A stretch of DNA of 64,000 bases. Source: Lentisphaeria bacterium (GTDB taxonomy: Bacteria; Verrucomicrobiota; Lentisphaeria; Victivallales; Victivallaceae). The stretch spans positions 59,698-123,697 of the forward strand of contig JABLYX010000006.1 of assembly GCA_018265615.1 (NCBI GenBank). Direction: 5' to 3'. How positions within the stretch are numbered: position 1 is the stretch's first letter; the number at the start of each line of letters is the position of its first letter. The notes beneath the pieces were generated by a model. It was not told the origin of the DNA, made no database searches, and saw only the letters and a program-made list of their open reading frames with translations. Shown in pieces: positions 7,527 to 16,290 of this stretch. Position numbers and translations under genes: made by a program.

Positions 7527-10294
7527 TGCGGCACGTCATACTTCTTCTCTGCCTCGCCCTGTCCGCTCCGGTACTCCGGGCGGAGGCCGGCAACTCCGGC
7601 AGCGACCCGGTCGATCTCAGGCAGATCGTGAACTTCGGCTTCCGGGATGAAACGGCCAACGACGGCAAAGGCGGCTGGAGCGACCAGGGCGAAAACGACT
7701 TCCGCGGCTTCCCGGTCGGGGAGAGGCTGTTCTGCCGGATCCCGTTCCGGGTGATCGACCCGGCATCGAACGGCGGGCGTTCGATCCTCTCCTTCTCCGG
7801 CGGGCCGGTGCGCACCGGCCTCGCGCGGGCGGAGCTCCGGCTCCCCCCGAAGCGCAAATACCTCTGGCTGCTCCACACCCTGACCCATGCGCCGGGGGGA
7901 GCCGCCGAAATCGGCAGCATCACGTTCAACGACACGAACAGCATCACGCTGCCCGTGACGGCCCGGCGCGACGTCGGCGACTGGTGGATGCCGAAGGCGG
8001 GGCCGAACGCCCTCGTCGCCCTCTCCGTGAGCAACGGCCAGGCGGAAACCGGCGCTTATGTCTCGTGCTTTCCCGTTCCGCCCGGCGCGACGGCCGCGAC
8101 GCTCGAAGCGAACGGCCGGGCCAACTGGATCGTCATTGCAGCGACCGCCTCCGATTCCGGCGCATCCGCCGCGCGGCAGAAGACCGAACGGATCTCCGCC
8201 GGGACGGAGTGGCGCCCCATCGACCTCGGCAGCCAGTATGTGAAGCCGGGCAGCGCGCTGGATTTCTCGCGCTTCACCGAGACGGCCGAGGCCGGAAGCT
8301 TCGGGCGGGTCGTCGTCAACGCGGCGGGAAAGCTCGCCTTCGAAAAGAGGCCGGAGCTCCCGGTACGCTTCTGCGGCTTCGTCTGCGAACCGGCGCGCAT
8401 CGCGGGATATCCGGTTCACGCCGAAAAGCTTCCGCCGGCGGAGCGCGAGAAGCTCATCTCCGATTACGCCGACGCCGTGAAGCGGGCCGGCTACAACCTG
8501 CTGCGGCTGCACTTTCTCGACGCGATGCTGGTCAACGGCCGGGCTTCGAGCTGGGAGCCGCTGCCGCAGACGCCGGATGAAATCCGGTTCGACCCGGTGC
8601 GGGTCGAGATCTTCCACGCCCTGCTCCACCACCTGAAGAAGCGCGGGATCTACGTCACGATCGACCTCATGACGTCGGCCGGGGGCTATTCGCAGGTCTA
8701 TCCGTTCTCGGGCCGTTACGTCAAACCTCCCGAGTTCAAGCAGAGGACATATGCGGAGCCGCGGTTCCGCGCCCACTGGCGCGCGGGAGCGGAGAAGCTG
8801 CTGAACCTCGTCAATCCCCGGACCGGGCTCCGGCTGGCAGACGAACCGGCCGTCGTTTTCCTCCACGCATACAACGAACAGTATTTCACGTGGGACGACC
8901 GCTTCAGCAAAGCGCTCTCCCCGCGCTGGAAGGAGTTCCGCGCCGCACAGGGCCTCGCCGGAGAAGCGCCGGAGCTCGACCGCCGCACCGCGGAAACCGG
9001 CGGGGAAGAGGGGATTCTGATGACCCGTTTCATCACGCAGCTCGAGAACGGGCTGAACGACTTCTACACCGGCGTCATCCGCAGCTGCGGCTACCCGGGG
9101 CTCGTCAACAGCTTCAACAACCGCCACACCTATGCGCGTCTCGCCGTCCATGAGCGCCAGCAGCTCGTCACGAACAACACCTATGTCGCCCACCCCGTGT
9201 TCGCGGGGAAAAAGCCGAGCGTCACACAGGCGAGCTCGCTCACGAACCTCGGCAACACCACGGCGGCCGGCTCCTGCCGCTTCCTGGACCGCCCCTATGT
9301 CATCACCGAGCACAACCATGCGTTCTGGAACCGCTACCGCCACGAGCACGGCCCCCGGTTCGGCGCGCTGGCGGCGCTGCAGGATTGGGACGGGACCTGC
9401 CTGCACGCACAGGCGGTCTTTCCGAAAAACGAACCGGTGCTCTACTTTCACAGCAACGACGACCCGGTGATCCGGGTCAACGAAATCATCCACTTCTTCG
9501 CATTTCTCCGCGGGGATGTCCGCCCCTCGCCGCATGCGGTCGGCTTCCGTGCGTCCGGCGAGGAGGCCGCGCGGCTCGGCCGCCGCCCGCCCGCGAGCCC
9601 CCGGCTCTTCCCGCTGAGCTACCTCTGCCGGACCGGACAGCTCCCGTCCGGCAGCCGCGCCGCCGCCGGCCTCGTGCTCTCTCCCGAAACCGGCGGGGAC
9701 GCGGGAGGCGGGGACACTGCGACGCTGCAGCAGCTCACCGCCCGGATGAAAGCGCAGGGCATCCTGCCGCAAACCAACGCGACGGATCCGGCGAAGGGGA
9801 TCTTCGAATCCGACACAGGCGAGGTGAAACTCGTCACGGATCCCGGTGAAATGACGATCCGCACACCCCGGCTCGAAGTTGCCGTCCTCAAGCGGAACCG
9901 CCCGGTGACGCTCGGCGCGCTGACCGTCCGCGGCGCATCGGTCCCGGCGGCCGTCGGCGCAGCTGTGCTGGACGGCGCCGACAGGCTCGAAGAGTCACGC
10001 AGAGTGCTGCTGACCATCAGCACCGATGCGCTGAATTCCGACATGGTGTTCGCCTCTCCGCGACGGGAGCAGCTCGTCGACGCCGGGCGGCTTCCTGTGC
10101 TGGTCCGCTGCGGGACGTTCGAGCTTGAGCTGAAAAACCCGGCATTGCGCAGCCCGCGGCTCTTCGCGCTGAAATTCAACGGCGAACGCCTCACATCCCT
10201 GCCGCTCACCCGGCAGGACGGCACGCTCCGTTTCCGCATCGACACCGCGTCGCTGCCGGAGCCGGCCATGCTTTTCGAGCTCACGGAGGAGTGA
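7526..10294 (+). CDS. Secreted glycoside hydrolase-like protein (clan GH-A-type barrel)
   Basis: 922 residues. MRHVILLLCLALSAPVLRAEA is a signal peptide, which together with GGAG upstream supports this start over an in-frame ATG six codons earlier. Residues ~25-270 are beta-rich. A barrel follows (KRAGYNLLRLHFLDAM; GIYVTIDLMTS). Glu451 in FLHAYNEQYF has the N-E context of a GH-A acid/base, and Glu595 in YVITEHNHAF is a plausible nucleophile. It is homologous in layout to the protein encoded at 53392-56577 (shared PGSALDFS and GRVVV blocks before the barrel). I cannot assign a numbered GH family. An acetyl esterase gene follows 1 bp downstream, so an acetylated polysaccharide is the likely target. 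Confidence 0.75.
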   Translation: MRHVILLLCLALSAPVLRAEAGNSGSDPVDLRQIVNFGFRDETANDGKGGWSDQGENDFRGFPVGERLFCRIPFRVIDPASNGGRSILSFSGGPVRTGLARAELRLPPKRKYLWLLHTLTHAPGGAAEIGSITFNDTNSITLPVTARRDVGDWWMPKAGPNALVALSVSNGQAETGAYVSCFPVPPGATAATLEANGRANWIVIAATASDSGASAARQKTERISAGTEWRPIDLGSQYVKPGSALDFSRFTETAEAGSFGRVVVNAAGKLAFEKRPELPVRFCGFVCEPARIAGYPVHAEKLPPAEREKLISDYADAVKRAGYNLLRLHFLDAMLVNGRASSWEPLPQTPDEIRFDPVRVEIFHALLHHLKKRGIYVTIDLMTSAGGYSQVYPFSGRYVKPPEFKQRTYAEPRFRAHWRAGAEKLLNLVNPRTGLRLADEPAVVFLHAYNEQYFTWDDRFSKALSPRWKEFRAAQGLAGEAPELDRRTAETGGEEGILMTRFITQLENGLNDFYTGVIRSCGYPGLVNSFNNRHTYARLAVHERQQLVTNNTYVAHPVFAGKKPSVTQASSLTNLGNTTAAGSCRFLDRPYVITEHNHAFWNRYRHEHGPRFGALAALQDWDGTCLHAQAVFPKNEPVLYFHSNDDPVIRVNEIIHFFAFLRGDVRPSPHAVGFRASGEEAARLGRRPPASPRLFPLSYLCRTGQLPSGSRAAAGLVLSPETGGDAGGGDTATLQQLTARMKAQGILPQTNATDPAKGIFESDTGEVKLVTDPGEMTIRTPRLEVAVLKRNRPVTLGALTVRGASVPAAVGAAVLDGADRLEESRRVLLTISTDALNSDMVFASPRREQLVDAGRLPVLVRCGTFELELKNPALRSPRLFALKFNGERLTSLPLTRQDGTLRFRIDTASLPEPAMLFELTEE

Positions 10295-10295
10295 A

Positions 10296-11570
10296 ATGAC
10301 CAGATGCATCCCCGCCATCCTGCTCCTGCTGGGAGCCGTGCTCGCCTCCGCCGGAGAACTCCGCGTGACGGCCGACCGCGAAGGGGCCGTCTACCGCCGG
10401 GGCGAAACGGTCGTGTTCCGGATCAGCAGCACCGGTCCGCAGGAGAACCGGAAGATCGCGTATATCCTGCGCACGAGCGGCAAACCGAACCGGAACGGGA
10501 CGTTCACCGCCTCCGAAACCCCGTTCACCGTCGAAAGCACGCTCGACGAACCGGGCTGGACGTGGATCCAGGCCATCCCGCTCGATGACGGCGGAAAGCA
10601 GATCGAATCCGGCATACGGAGCACCGGCGCAATGGTCGCCCCCCTCGCAATCGCGCCCGGCATGAAGGAGCCGGAGGATTTCGACGCGTTCTGGCGGAAG
10701 CAGCGCCGCGAGCTCAGCCGGGTCCCGGCGGAATTCACCCTGACGCCGGTCGAAACGCCGGAGCCCCGCCGGCAGGAGTACGAATCGTTCGATGTAAAGG
10801 TGCGGTGCACCGGCGCCATGCCGGTCTCCGGCTGCCTGATCCGGCCGAAAAACGCCCGGCCCGGAACACTGCGGGCCGTCGTCCGCTTCCATGGCGCGGG
10901 CATCCGCACCGCCGGACGGGCGTTCTGGGCGGCGCGCGGGAAGAACGTCATGGTATTCGACGTCAACGCGCACGGCATCGAAAATTTCCGGGAGCCGTCC
11001 TATTACCGGGAGCTCGGCCGGACCAGCCTGAAAAACTATCCGAAACGCCATGCGGACGACCCGGAACGGTTCTATTTCAGGGATATGTACCTGCGCGCCC
11101 TGCGCGCGCTGGAATTCATGAAGTCGCTCCCGGAGTGGGATGGAAAGACGCTCATGGTCATCGGCGGCAGCCAGGGTGGCGCACAGGCGCTTGCGGCGGC
11201 CGCGCTCGACCCGGATGTGATGTTCTGCATCGCCGGGGTCCCCGCGATGTGCGACCACGGCGCACCGTTCGTGAGCCGGCAGGCCGGGTGGCCGCGGCTG
11301 ATCGAACGGAAGCCGGACGGAACCGCGGAGAATCCCGCGACCGCTGCCGCCTGCGGCTATTACGACAGCGTGAATTTTGCGAAACGAATCCGGTGCGAGG
11401 TGCATCTCTCCACCGGCTTCGTCGACACGGTCTGCGTTCCGACCTCGGTTTACGCGGCGTACAACGCGATTCCGGAGGGCGTCCGGAAAGCGATTCACAC
11501 CACGCCGGACGCCGGGCACCGCGCCCCGAACCCGGAGGCGGACGCCCGGCAATCGGAGCTGCTCCGATAA
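10296..11570 (+). CDS. Secreted acetyl xylan esterase-like alpha/beta hydrolase
   Basis: 424 residues with signal peptide MTRCIPAILLLLGAVLASAG. Residues ~20-115 form a beta-sandwich pre-domain. The alpha/beta hydrolase core carries the nucleophile elbow VIGGSQGGAQALAAA (Ser in GGSQGG), Asp in STGFVDTVCVPTSVY and His in TPDAGHRAPNPE, as in the AXE1/cephalosporin C deacetylase (CE7) family. PMEDFDAFW-like text (KEPEDFDAFWRKQ) at the core start is also typical. It should remove acetyl groups from a polysaccharide or oligosaccharide outside the cytoplasm. GGAGGAGTGAA precedes the ATG, and it is the third gene of the operon starting at 6780. Confidence 0.87.
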   Translation: MTRCIPAILLLLGAVLASAGELRVTADREGAVYRRGETVVFRISSTGPQENRKIAYILRTSGKPNRNGTFTASETPFTVESTLDEPGWTWIQAIPLDDGGKQIESGIRSTGAMVAPLAIAPGMKEPEDFDAFWRKQRRELSRVPAEFTLTPVETPEPRRQEYESFDVKVRCTGAMPVSGCLIRPKNARPGTLRAVVRFHGAGIRTAGRAFWAARGKNVMVFDVNAHGIENFREPSYYRELGRTSLKNYPKRHADDPERFYFRDMYLRALRALEFMKSLPEWDGKTLMVIGGSQGGAQALAAAALDPDVMFCIAGVPAMCDHGAPFVSRQAGWPRLIERKPDGTAENPATAAACGYYDSVNFAKRIRCEVHLSTGFVDTVCVPTSVYAAYNAIPEGVRKAIHTTPDAGHRAPNPEADARQSELLR

Positions 11571-11583
11571 TACCGGCCGGGTG

Positions 11584-14115
11584 CTACCGGACCTCAATGC
11601 TCCGGCCCGCCTCCTCGCCCTTCGGGAGTTCGACGGTGCGCTTCTTTCCATTCAGCGTCAGCGTCATGGTTTTGAGCTTCGCCGTCGGATCGGCCGCAAA
11701 CACGCTCTCGCTGCCGATCAGGAAAAGGCCCGGGGAACCGGTCTCGAACGCGCCGAGCTTTCCCGGCGCATAGAAGATCGCGCCGACCGTCCCGTCGCCG
11801 AACTCCACGGCCTGAAGCTTCTCCGTCGCGGAGAGGATCTTCCCGCCCTTCCGCACGGCCGTCTCCTCCGGCGTCGCGCCGGGCAGGATCGCGAACGCAT
11901 AGGAGGCGTTCCGCGGCTTCATGCCGTGGTCGACCGTCAGCGTGAAGAGTTCCTTCTCCTCCGGCGCAGGCTCCATGAGGCCACCCGAAAGATAGCGCCA
12001 GTCGCCCTTGCGTTTGCCGGTTTCAAGCGTCATCCCCTCGCCGAGATAACCGATCCCGTCATGCCAGAACCAGTTTTCTCCCTGCCGGATCTCCCCGTTG
12101 CGGAGGCAGGAGTTCACCGTGGTCGCGACCGGGTACGGGCTCTCCGAGCTGATTCCGTTGCCGAGTTCATAGATCGCATCGGTATCGAAAAAGTACCCCT
12201 TCTGCGCCTGTACGCCGTCAAGGTTCATCGTAAAGACCGCGACGCCGTGCGTGCCGTCGGTCACGCCGCCGACGAACTCCGTCTCGCCGATCTGCCGGAA
12301 CTTCACGCTGTGCGTCCAGCGCGGCGGCTTTCCGCCGGCGCGGAGCCCGCGCTTCGCGCTCTCCTCCGGCGTGTAGACCGGAGTCTTCGGCAGCGTGGTC
12401 CCGGGCAGGCGCGTCCAGTCCCAGCAGGCGGTGATGTTGTCATACTCTTTGCCGGAGCGCATCACGAGGCAGACGCCGTCGGAGAAGTAACGCCCGAGCG
12501 CATTGTCCCAGTTCGTGTCGTCCTCGACCGGGCGCACACGCTCCGAATTCATGCGGACTGCCGCGTACCACTCCGGGCGGCGGTGAACCATGTAATCGGA
12601 GTTCCAGAAATGACGGCTGCCGACAAGCGTGTTCTTTCCGCCCCGGTTGCGCATGAGCGCCGCGTCGTATTTCTCATGCGGACCCGGATCGGCGTCCTTC
12701 AACCGTTCGAGCGTCATCATGGCCCGCCCGCCCTTGTCCTTCGCGGCATCCCTGCCGAGCTGGCGGCCGATCGCGAGCAGATCCATTTCGCCGTTCCAGA
12801 GCACCCATTGGAAGCCGTTGAACGAAAGGTGGCGCATGAGTTCCCACTGCTGCGGAGAGAGTTCCCAGCGCGTTCCTTTCCAGATGTTCGCCCAGTAGCC
12901 GATGTTCGAATAGAATTCGCCGCCGTAGTTGCCGAACTGGATCTGCGGCCCGTGCTGGTGATAGCAGCCGTCGGCGCGGATTCCGCCGAACGCCCACGCG
13001 GTCTTGTTGACCGTCGGCGCCCAGCTGATCTCCTCCGAAAGCGCCGCGGCGGCTTCGGTGAGCGGCGCGACGTTGCGCTCGAGCAGCGCACGCCGGAAGA
13101 TGTTCTGCGCGATGAACACGCGGTTGTTGCCGGTGTAACGCGGCAGGAACTTCGCCTGACGGCACACCTTGAGCGCGTTCGCCCGGACCGGACCCTCCGG
13201 GAACAGCTCGGGCGCGAGCAGCAGGATGTTCCCCATCGTCTGCGGCGTCGACATGTCGTTCCACCACCAGTTCGAACTCTGCGGCCTCTTCTCTCCCCAC
13301 CACGCGACGGCTTTCCGGATTGCCCGGCCGGCCGCTTCGTCATGGTACAGTTCGTGTCCGGGGATTGCCCAGGCGCGGGCGAGCCGCAGGGCGTTGCCGA
13401 GATGGCGGGCGACATGCCAGATCGAGCGGTTGTCGTCGTCATAATCCACGCCGTCGAACGTCCCGTCCGGACGCTGCGACGCGAGCAGTTTCTTCGCCTC
13501 CTCCGCCTGAACCGGCGGTCCGGCCAGCAGCCGTTCGCGCATACGCGACTCGATGAGGTCGAGCTCCTTCGCCAGCTCCGGCGTGACGGGGAGCTTCTGC
13601 TCTTCTTCCTCGTGCGGAACGCCGATGCGGAGCGTGGAGAGATCGAATTCGACCCACCCCGAGCTCTCCTGCAGCCCGAGCCGGAGAGTGCCCTTTTCAG
13701 TCCCCTGCGGAATGTCTTCAGAAATCTTTGACTCAAACCAGCCGAACGTCCCTTTCGGAATCTCCGCCCCGGGCCAGTGTTCACCGCCATTCGGCGTCTT
13801 ATAGTAGAGCAGGAACTTCACGCCGTTGTACGGCTGCGCCGGCGTCGACACATCCCGGCCGCGCGCCCGAATTGACGCCTGCAGGGTTCTCCCTGCAAAC
13901 GGCTTCAGGTCAACCGCCGCGAAAGCACAGTTCTGTTTGGAAATATCCTTTGACCCTTTCGGGACATCAACCTGCAAAAACTGTTTCCCGTCCCGGTTCA
14001 CGATTTTGCAGTAGCGGGTCAGCTTCCATTTCAACTGACCTGTTTTCAGCTCGGCATTTTCCGCAACAACGGCAAATGCCAGTGCGACAGCAATACAGAA
14101 TAGCGTTTTCTTCAT
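11584..14115 (-). CDS. Polysaccharide lyase family 8-type lyase, secreted
   Basis: 843 residues with a signal peptide (MKKTLFCIAVALAFAVVAEN). Residues ~20-165 are an extra beta-sandwich, probably carbohydrate-binding. The alpha-helical lyase domain (~180-480) shows the PL8 hallmarks: NWWWNDMSTPQ at ~282, and GIRADGCYHQHGPQIQFGN followed by YGG at ~379-399, where His388 and Tyr397 match the catalytic pair. Large beta-sheet domains complete the fold. PL8 enzymes cleave hyaluronan, chondroitin, xanthan or related uronic-acid polymers by beta-elimination; the substrate is not decided by sequence. The gene starts 17 bp downstream of a pseudopilin gene and faces the esterase gene tail to tail. Confidence 0.9.
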   Translation of the reverse strand: MKKTLFCIAVALAFAVVAENAELKTGQLKWKLTRYCKIVNRDGKQFLQVDVPKGSKDISKQNCAFAAVDLKPFAGRTLQASIRARGRDVSTPAQPYNGVKFLLYYKTPNGGEHWPGAEIPKGTFGWFESKISEDIPQGTEKGTLRLGLQESSGWVEFDLSTLRIGVPHEEEEQKLPVTPELAKELDLIESRMRERLLAGPPVQAEEAKKLLASQRPDGTFDGVDYDDDNRSIWHVARHLGNALRLARAWAIPGHELYHDEAAGRAIRKAVAWWGEKRPQSSNWWWNDMSTPQTMGNILLLAPELFPEGPVRANALKVCRQAKFLPRYTGNNRVFIAQNIFRRALLERNVAPLTEAAAALSEEISWAPTVNKTAWAFGGIRADGCYHQHGPQIQFGNYGGEFYSNIGYWANIWKGTRWELSPQQWELMRHLSFNGFQWVLWNGEMDLLAIGRQLGRDAAKDKGGRAMMTLERLKDADPGPHEKYDAALMRNRGGKNTLVGSRHFWNSDYMVHRRPEWYAAVRMNSERVRPVEDDTNWDNALGRYFSDGVCLVMRSGKEYDNITACWDWTRLPGTTLPKTPVYTPEESAKRGLRAGGKPPRWTHSVKFRQIGETEFVGGVTDGTHGVAVFTMNLDGVQAQKGYFFDTDAIYELGNGISSESPYPVATTVNSCLRNGEIRQGENWFWHDGIGYLGEGMTLETGKRKGDWRYLSGGLMEPAPEEKELFTLTVDHGMKPRNASYAFAILPGATPEETAVRKGGKILSATEKLQAVEFGDGTVGAIFYAPGKLGAFETGSPGLFLIGSESVFAADPTAKLKTMTLTLNGKKRTVELPKGEEAGRSIEVR

Positions 14116-14132
14116 CGAATTTCTCCAACTGT

Positions 14133-14918
14133 TCAGTGCAGTTGCACTCCGTCTTTATTCAGGACATAAGTGATTTTATTCGCGGTGTTCGCAAGCTCTC
14201 CCTTTCCCAGGCCGCCGACATGTCCGTCACCGAACAGCACGTTCGCGGCATTCCCATGACGCAGCATAACGGCCCCGGCCTCCAGCTCCGTGTGCTTGAA
14301 AGACTTTGCACAACGCCCCGAATCCGAGCTGGAAAACAGATAACCGGTATCCGCAACCAATACGGTATTGGAAGGCCTCCGCATATTCTTCACGGCAATA
14401 TACTTGTTGTTACCATCGATTCGACGGTCAATATTGCCGATGTCACTTTTGATCTCATCCCAATTCCCACAAAAAGAGACTTCAACCATGCCATAACTGT
14501 AATTGCTTCCTGCTGGATTCATCATGGTCGGACACCACGTCACGCTTTCCGGTGCCGACAGATACGGAGTGATGCCCCATTGTTTGAAATCGATCCTGTT
14601 CGGGTTGTTGACATCACTGTAACGCTTCCAGCCAAGCAACGCATTATTCCAAAAAATATCGGTCTTTCCGTCTCCGCCCTTGCGCAGCTTGAGAATACAG
14701 CCGCTGTTGTCCCCCGCATACAGCTCCAACGCCATTCCGCACTGCTTCAGCTGCGAAGCGCAGACCGATGTCTTTGCCCGATCCCGGGCCTGGTTCAGTG
14801 CGGGCAACAGCATCGAAGCGAGAATCGCGATGATCGCGATAACGACCAAGAGCTCGATCAGTGTAAAACGTGTACGCATGATGTAGAATATGTGAAGTTT
14901 ACGACGATGGTTTTTCAT
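14133..14918 (-). CDS. Pseudopilin-like protein, H-X9-DG type
   Basis: 261 residues. AAAGGAG lies 7 bp before the ATG at 14918, so the protein has a 14-residue lead before RFTLIELLVVIAIIAIL; the -1 residue is Arg. The C-terminus has RHGNAANVLFGDGHV, an exact H-X9-DG motif. It is followed after 17 bp by the PL8 lyase gene, another pseudopilin-enzyme pair. A TATAAT box lies on the minus strand at 14944-14949, but no convincing -35 box is seen. Confidence 0.87.
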   Translation of the reverse strand: MKNHRRKLHIFYIMRTRFTLIELLVVIAIIAILASMLLPALNQARDRAKTSVCASQLKQCGMALELYAGDNSGCILKLRKGGDGKTDIFWNNALLGWKRYSDVNNPNRIDFKQWGITPYLSAPESVTWCPTMMNPAGSNYSYGMVEVSFCGNWDEIKSDIGNIDRRIDGNNKYIAVKNMRRPSNTVLVADTGYLFSSSDSGRCAKSFKHTELEAGAVMLRHGNAANVLFGDGHVGGLGKGELANTANKITYVLNKDGVQLH

Positions 14919-15518
14919 GATGCAACTCCTTTGGGTTAAAAATATTATAGGGTCTCTGGTGTTAAAGCTGTTTTTCCTGCTCTTTCTGCGTTATTCCCGC
15001 TGAAATGTCGTGGGATTCGCGGGGGAAATGCATTTCCCCCGCACCCCCATTTCTCACACTCATGCAGCAAGCGCGGAGTCGCGGGTTGTTCCCTTCCCGC
15101 TCGCGGCGGGGGGCCTTCGCTGCGCTGCGTTCACCTGCGTCACTTTCGTTCCCTGCTGCCCTTTCCCCCGAAAGTTGCCACCCTTCGCCCATGGGGCTCG
15201 GGTCCCGCCGTTGGCGGGCTGCGGGTACTTTCAGGGGACCCCATCCTCCGGCAGTCCGTGCAGCTTTGCTGTACTCCCGCCTCCGGCCGCCGAACCATGC
15301 AGTCCGTTCACATCCGCTCCGCGGCGCATACCGCGCTTTTTGGCAGGGCGACATCGGTATGCGGCGGGAAGCCTGCGCGCTGTTCTCCGCCGGGTTGCCC
15401 GGCATTCTGTTTCATATACTCTACATCATACATCACTTATACCGAAACACCATACCGCCTCCGTCAATTGGTCGGAACCCCGTATTCCGTGTAGACAGCA
15501 GTCGGCGTATCTGCAGGC
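14919..15518. other. 600-bp intergenic region, probably non-coding repeat-like DNA
   Basis: It lies between the upstream end of one pseudopilin gene and the stop of another. It contains a 24-bp perfect palindrome (15019-15042), a second hairpin (CCCGCC-GTT-GGCGGG near 15211) and a GC-rich stretch (about 15060-15420) open in several frames on both strands, as expected for biased composition rather than genes. No ribosome-binding site or known product goes with any of them. Confidence 0.55.
15019..15042. repeat. 24-bp perfect palindrome
   Basis: GCGGGGGAAATG followed directly by its reverse complement, with no loop. Function unknown; no gene starts within 100 bp on either side, so it is not an ordinary promoter operator. 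Confidence 0.7.
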
Positions 15519-16280
15519 TCAATGCAATTCCACTCCATCGGCAGAAAGAATGTAGGAAACCTCATTCACTGAATTGCGCAGGCCGTCTTCCGACAAAGAG
15601 GCGACGTGTCCGTCACCGAACAAAACATTACACCGACCAGAGTGCCGTAACATCAGGCCGCCTCCTTCCGATCCTTCATACGTCGTGCTTTTCACTCTGG
15701 AAATCATGTATCCGTTATTATTGGCATTCCAACGATAACCGGAATCTCCCATGATGATGGTAGCGGAAGCCTGTCTGAGCTTCTTGGAAACAATGCCGAC
15801 AAAAGGGCGGAAACTTGAAGAGCCCATTGCGACAAAAATCCCCGGACCTCCCATATTGCTCAGTGCCGTATTAGTAGAATTCCAACCGAGCTGAACCATC
15901 CCGTACATATAATCCGTACTGGTCGTACGGGCTTCCAACGGCCGCATGGTTGGACACTGCAGAACTTTCTCGTTGCTTAAAAAGGTGCCGCCGCCGAAAT
16001 TCTTGCGCGACCCGTCATCGTTATATTTCCAATCCATCAGAATATGCCCCCATACAAACCTGCCGTTTTTGACCGGAGATTCCGCATAAATGGGCATGAA
16101 TCCCCTGAAGGAGTCCGCATAAGACAGTTGCCCCACGCCACATTGTTTCAAATTTGAAACACAATTAATTGCCTTCGCCCGTTCCCGCGCCTGGTTCAGC
16201 GCGGGCAGCAGCATCGACGCGAGGATTGCGATGATCGCAATCACAACCAATAATTCAATCAGCGTAAAATTCCTTTTCAT
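15519..16280 (-). CDS. Pseudopilin-like protein, H-X9-DG type
   Basis: 253 residues from MKRNFTLIELLVVIAIIAIL, with Asn before Phe. AAGGTGAG lies about 8 bp upstream of the ATG at 16280, which is preferred to a longer frame with no such signal. LPALNQARERAKAINC follows the helix, and the end holds RHSGRCNVLFGDGHV, an exact H-X9-DG motif. It is the only pseudopilin here that ends its operon: it lies 10 bp downstream of the GntR/solute-binding fusion gene and no enzyme gene follows. The protein is close in pattern to the one at 14133 (both end SADGVELH or NKDGVQLH), suggesting recent duplication. Confidence 0.88.
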   Translation of the reverse strand: MKRNFTLIELLVVIAIIAILASMLLPALNQARERAKAINCVSNLKQCGVGQLSYADSFRGFMPIYAESPVKNGRFVWGHILMDWKYNDDGSRKNFGGGTFLSNEKVLQCPTMRPLEARTTSTDYMYGMVQLGWNSTNTALSNMGGPGIFVAMGSSSFRPFVGIVSKKLRQASATIIMGDSGYRWNANNNGYMISRVKSTTYEGSEGGGLMLRHSGRCNVLFGDGHVASLSEDGLRNSVNEVSYILSADGVELH

Positions 16281-16290
16281 TCGGCTCACC

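Noticed and set aside
7316..9772. Long minus-strand open frame (818 codons) opposite the glycosidase-like gene
   Set aside because: The plus-strand gene has a signal peptide, family-like motifs and coupled start; the reverse frame gives an Arg/Glu/Val-rich sequence without domains, as expected from GC-biased third positions.
11571..11583. Terminator between the convergent esterase and PL8 genes
   Set aside because: Only 13 bp separate the stops and no stem with a T-run is visible.
14962..15754. Possible small genes in several frames on both strands
   Set aside because: The frames overlap each other, lack ribosome-binding sites, are Arg/Pro/Ser-rich, and run partly into the pseudopilin gene; treated as non-coding.
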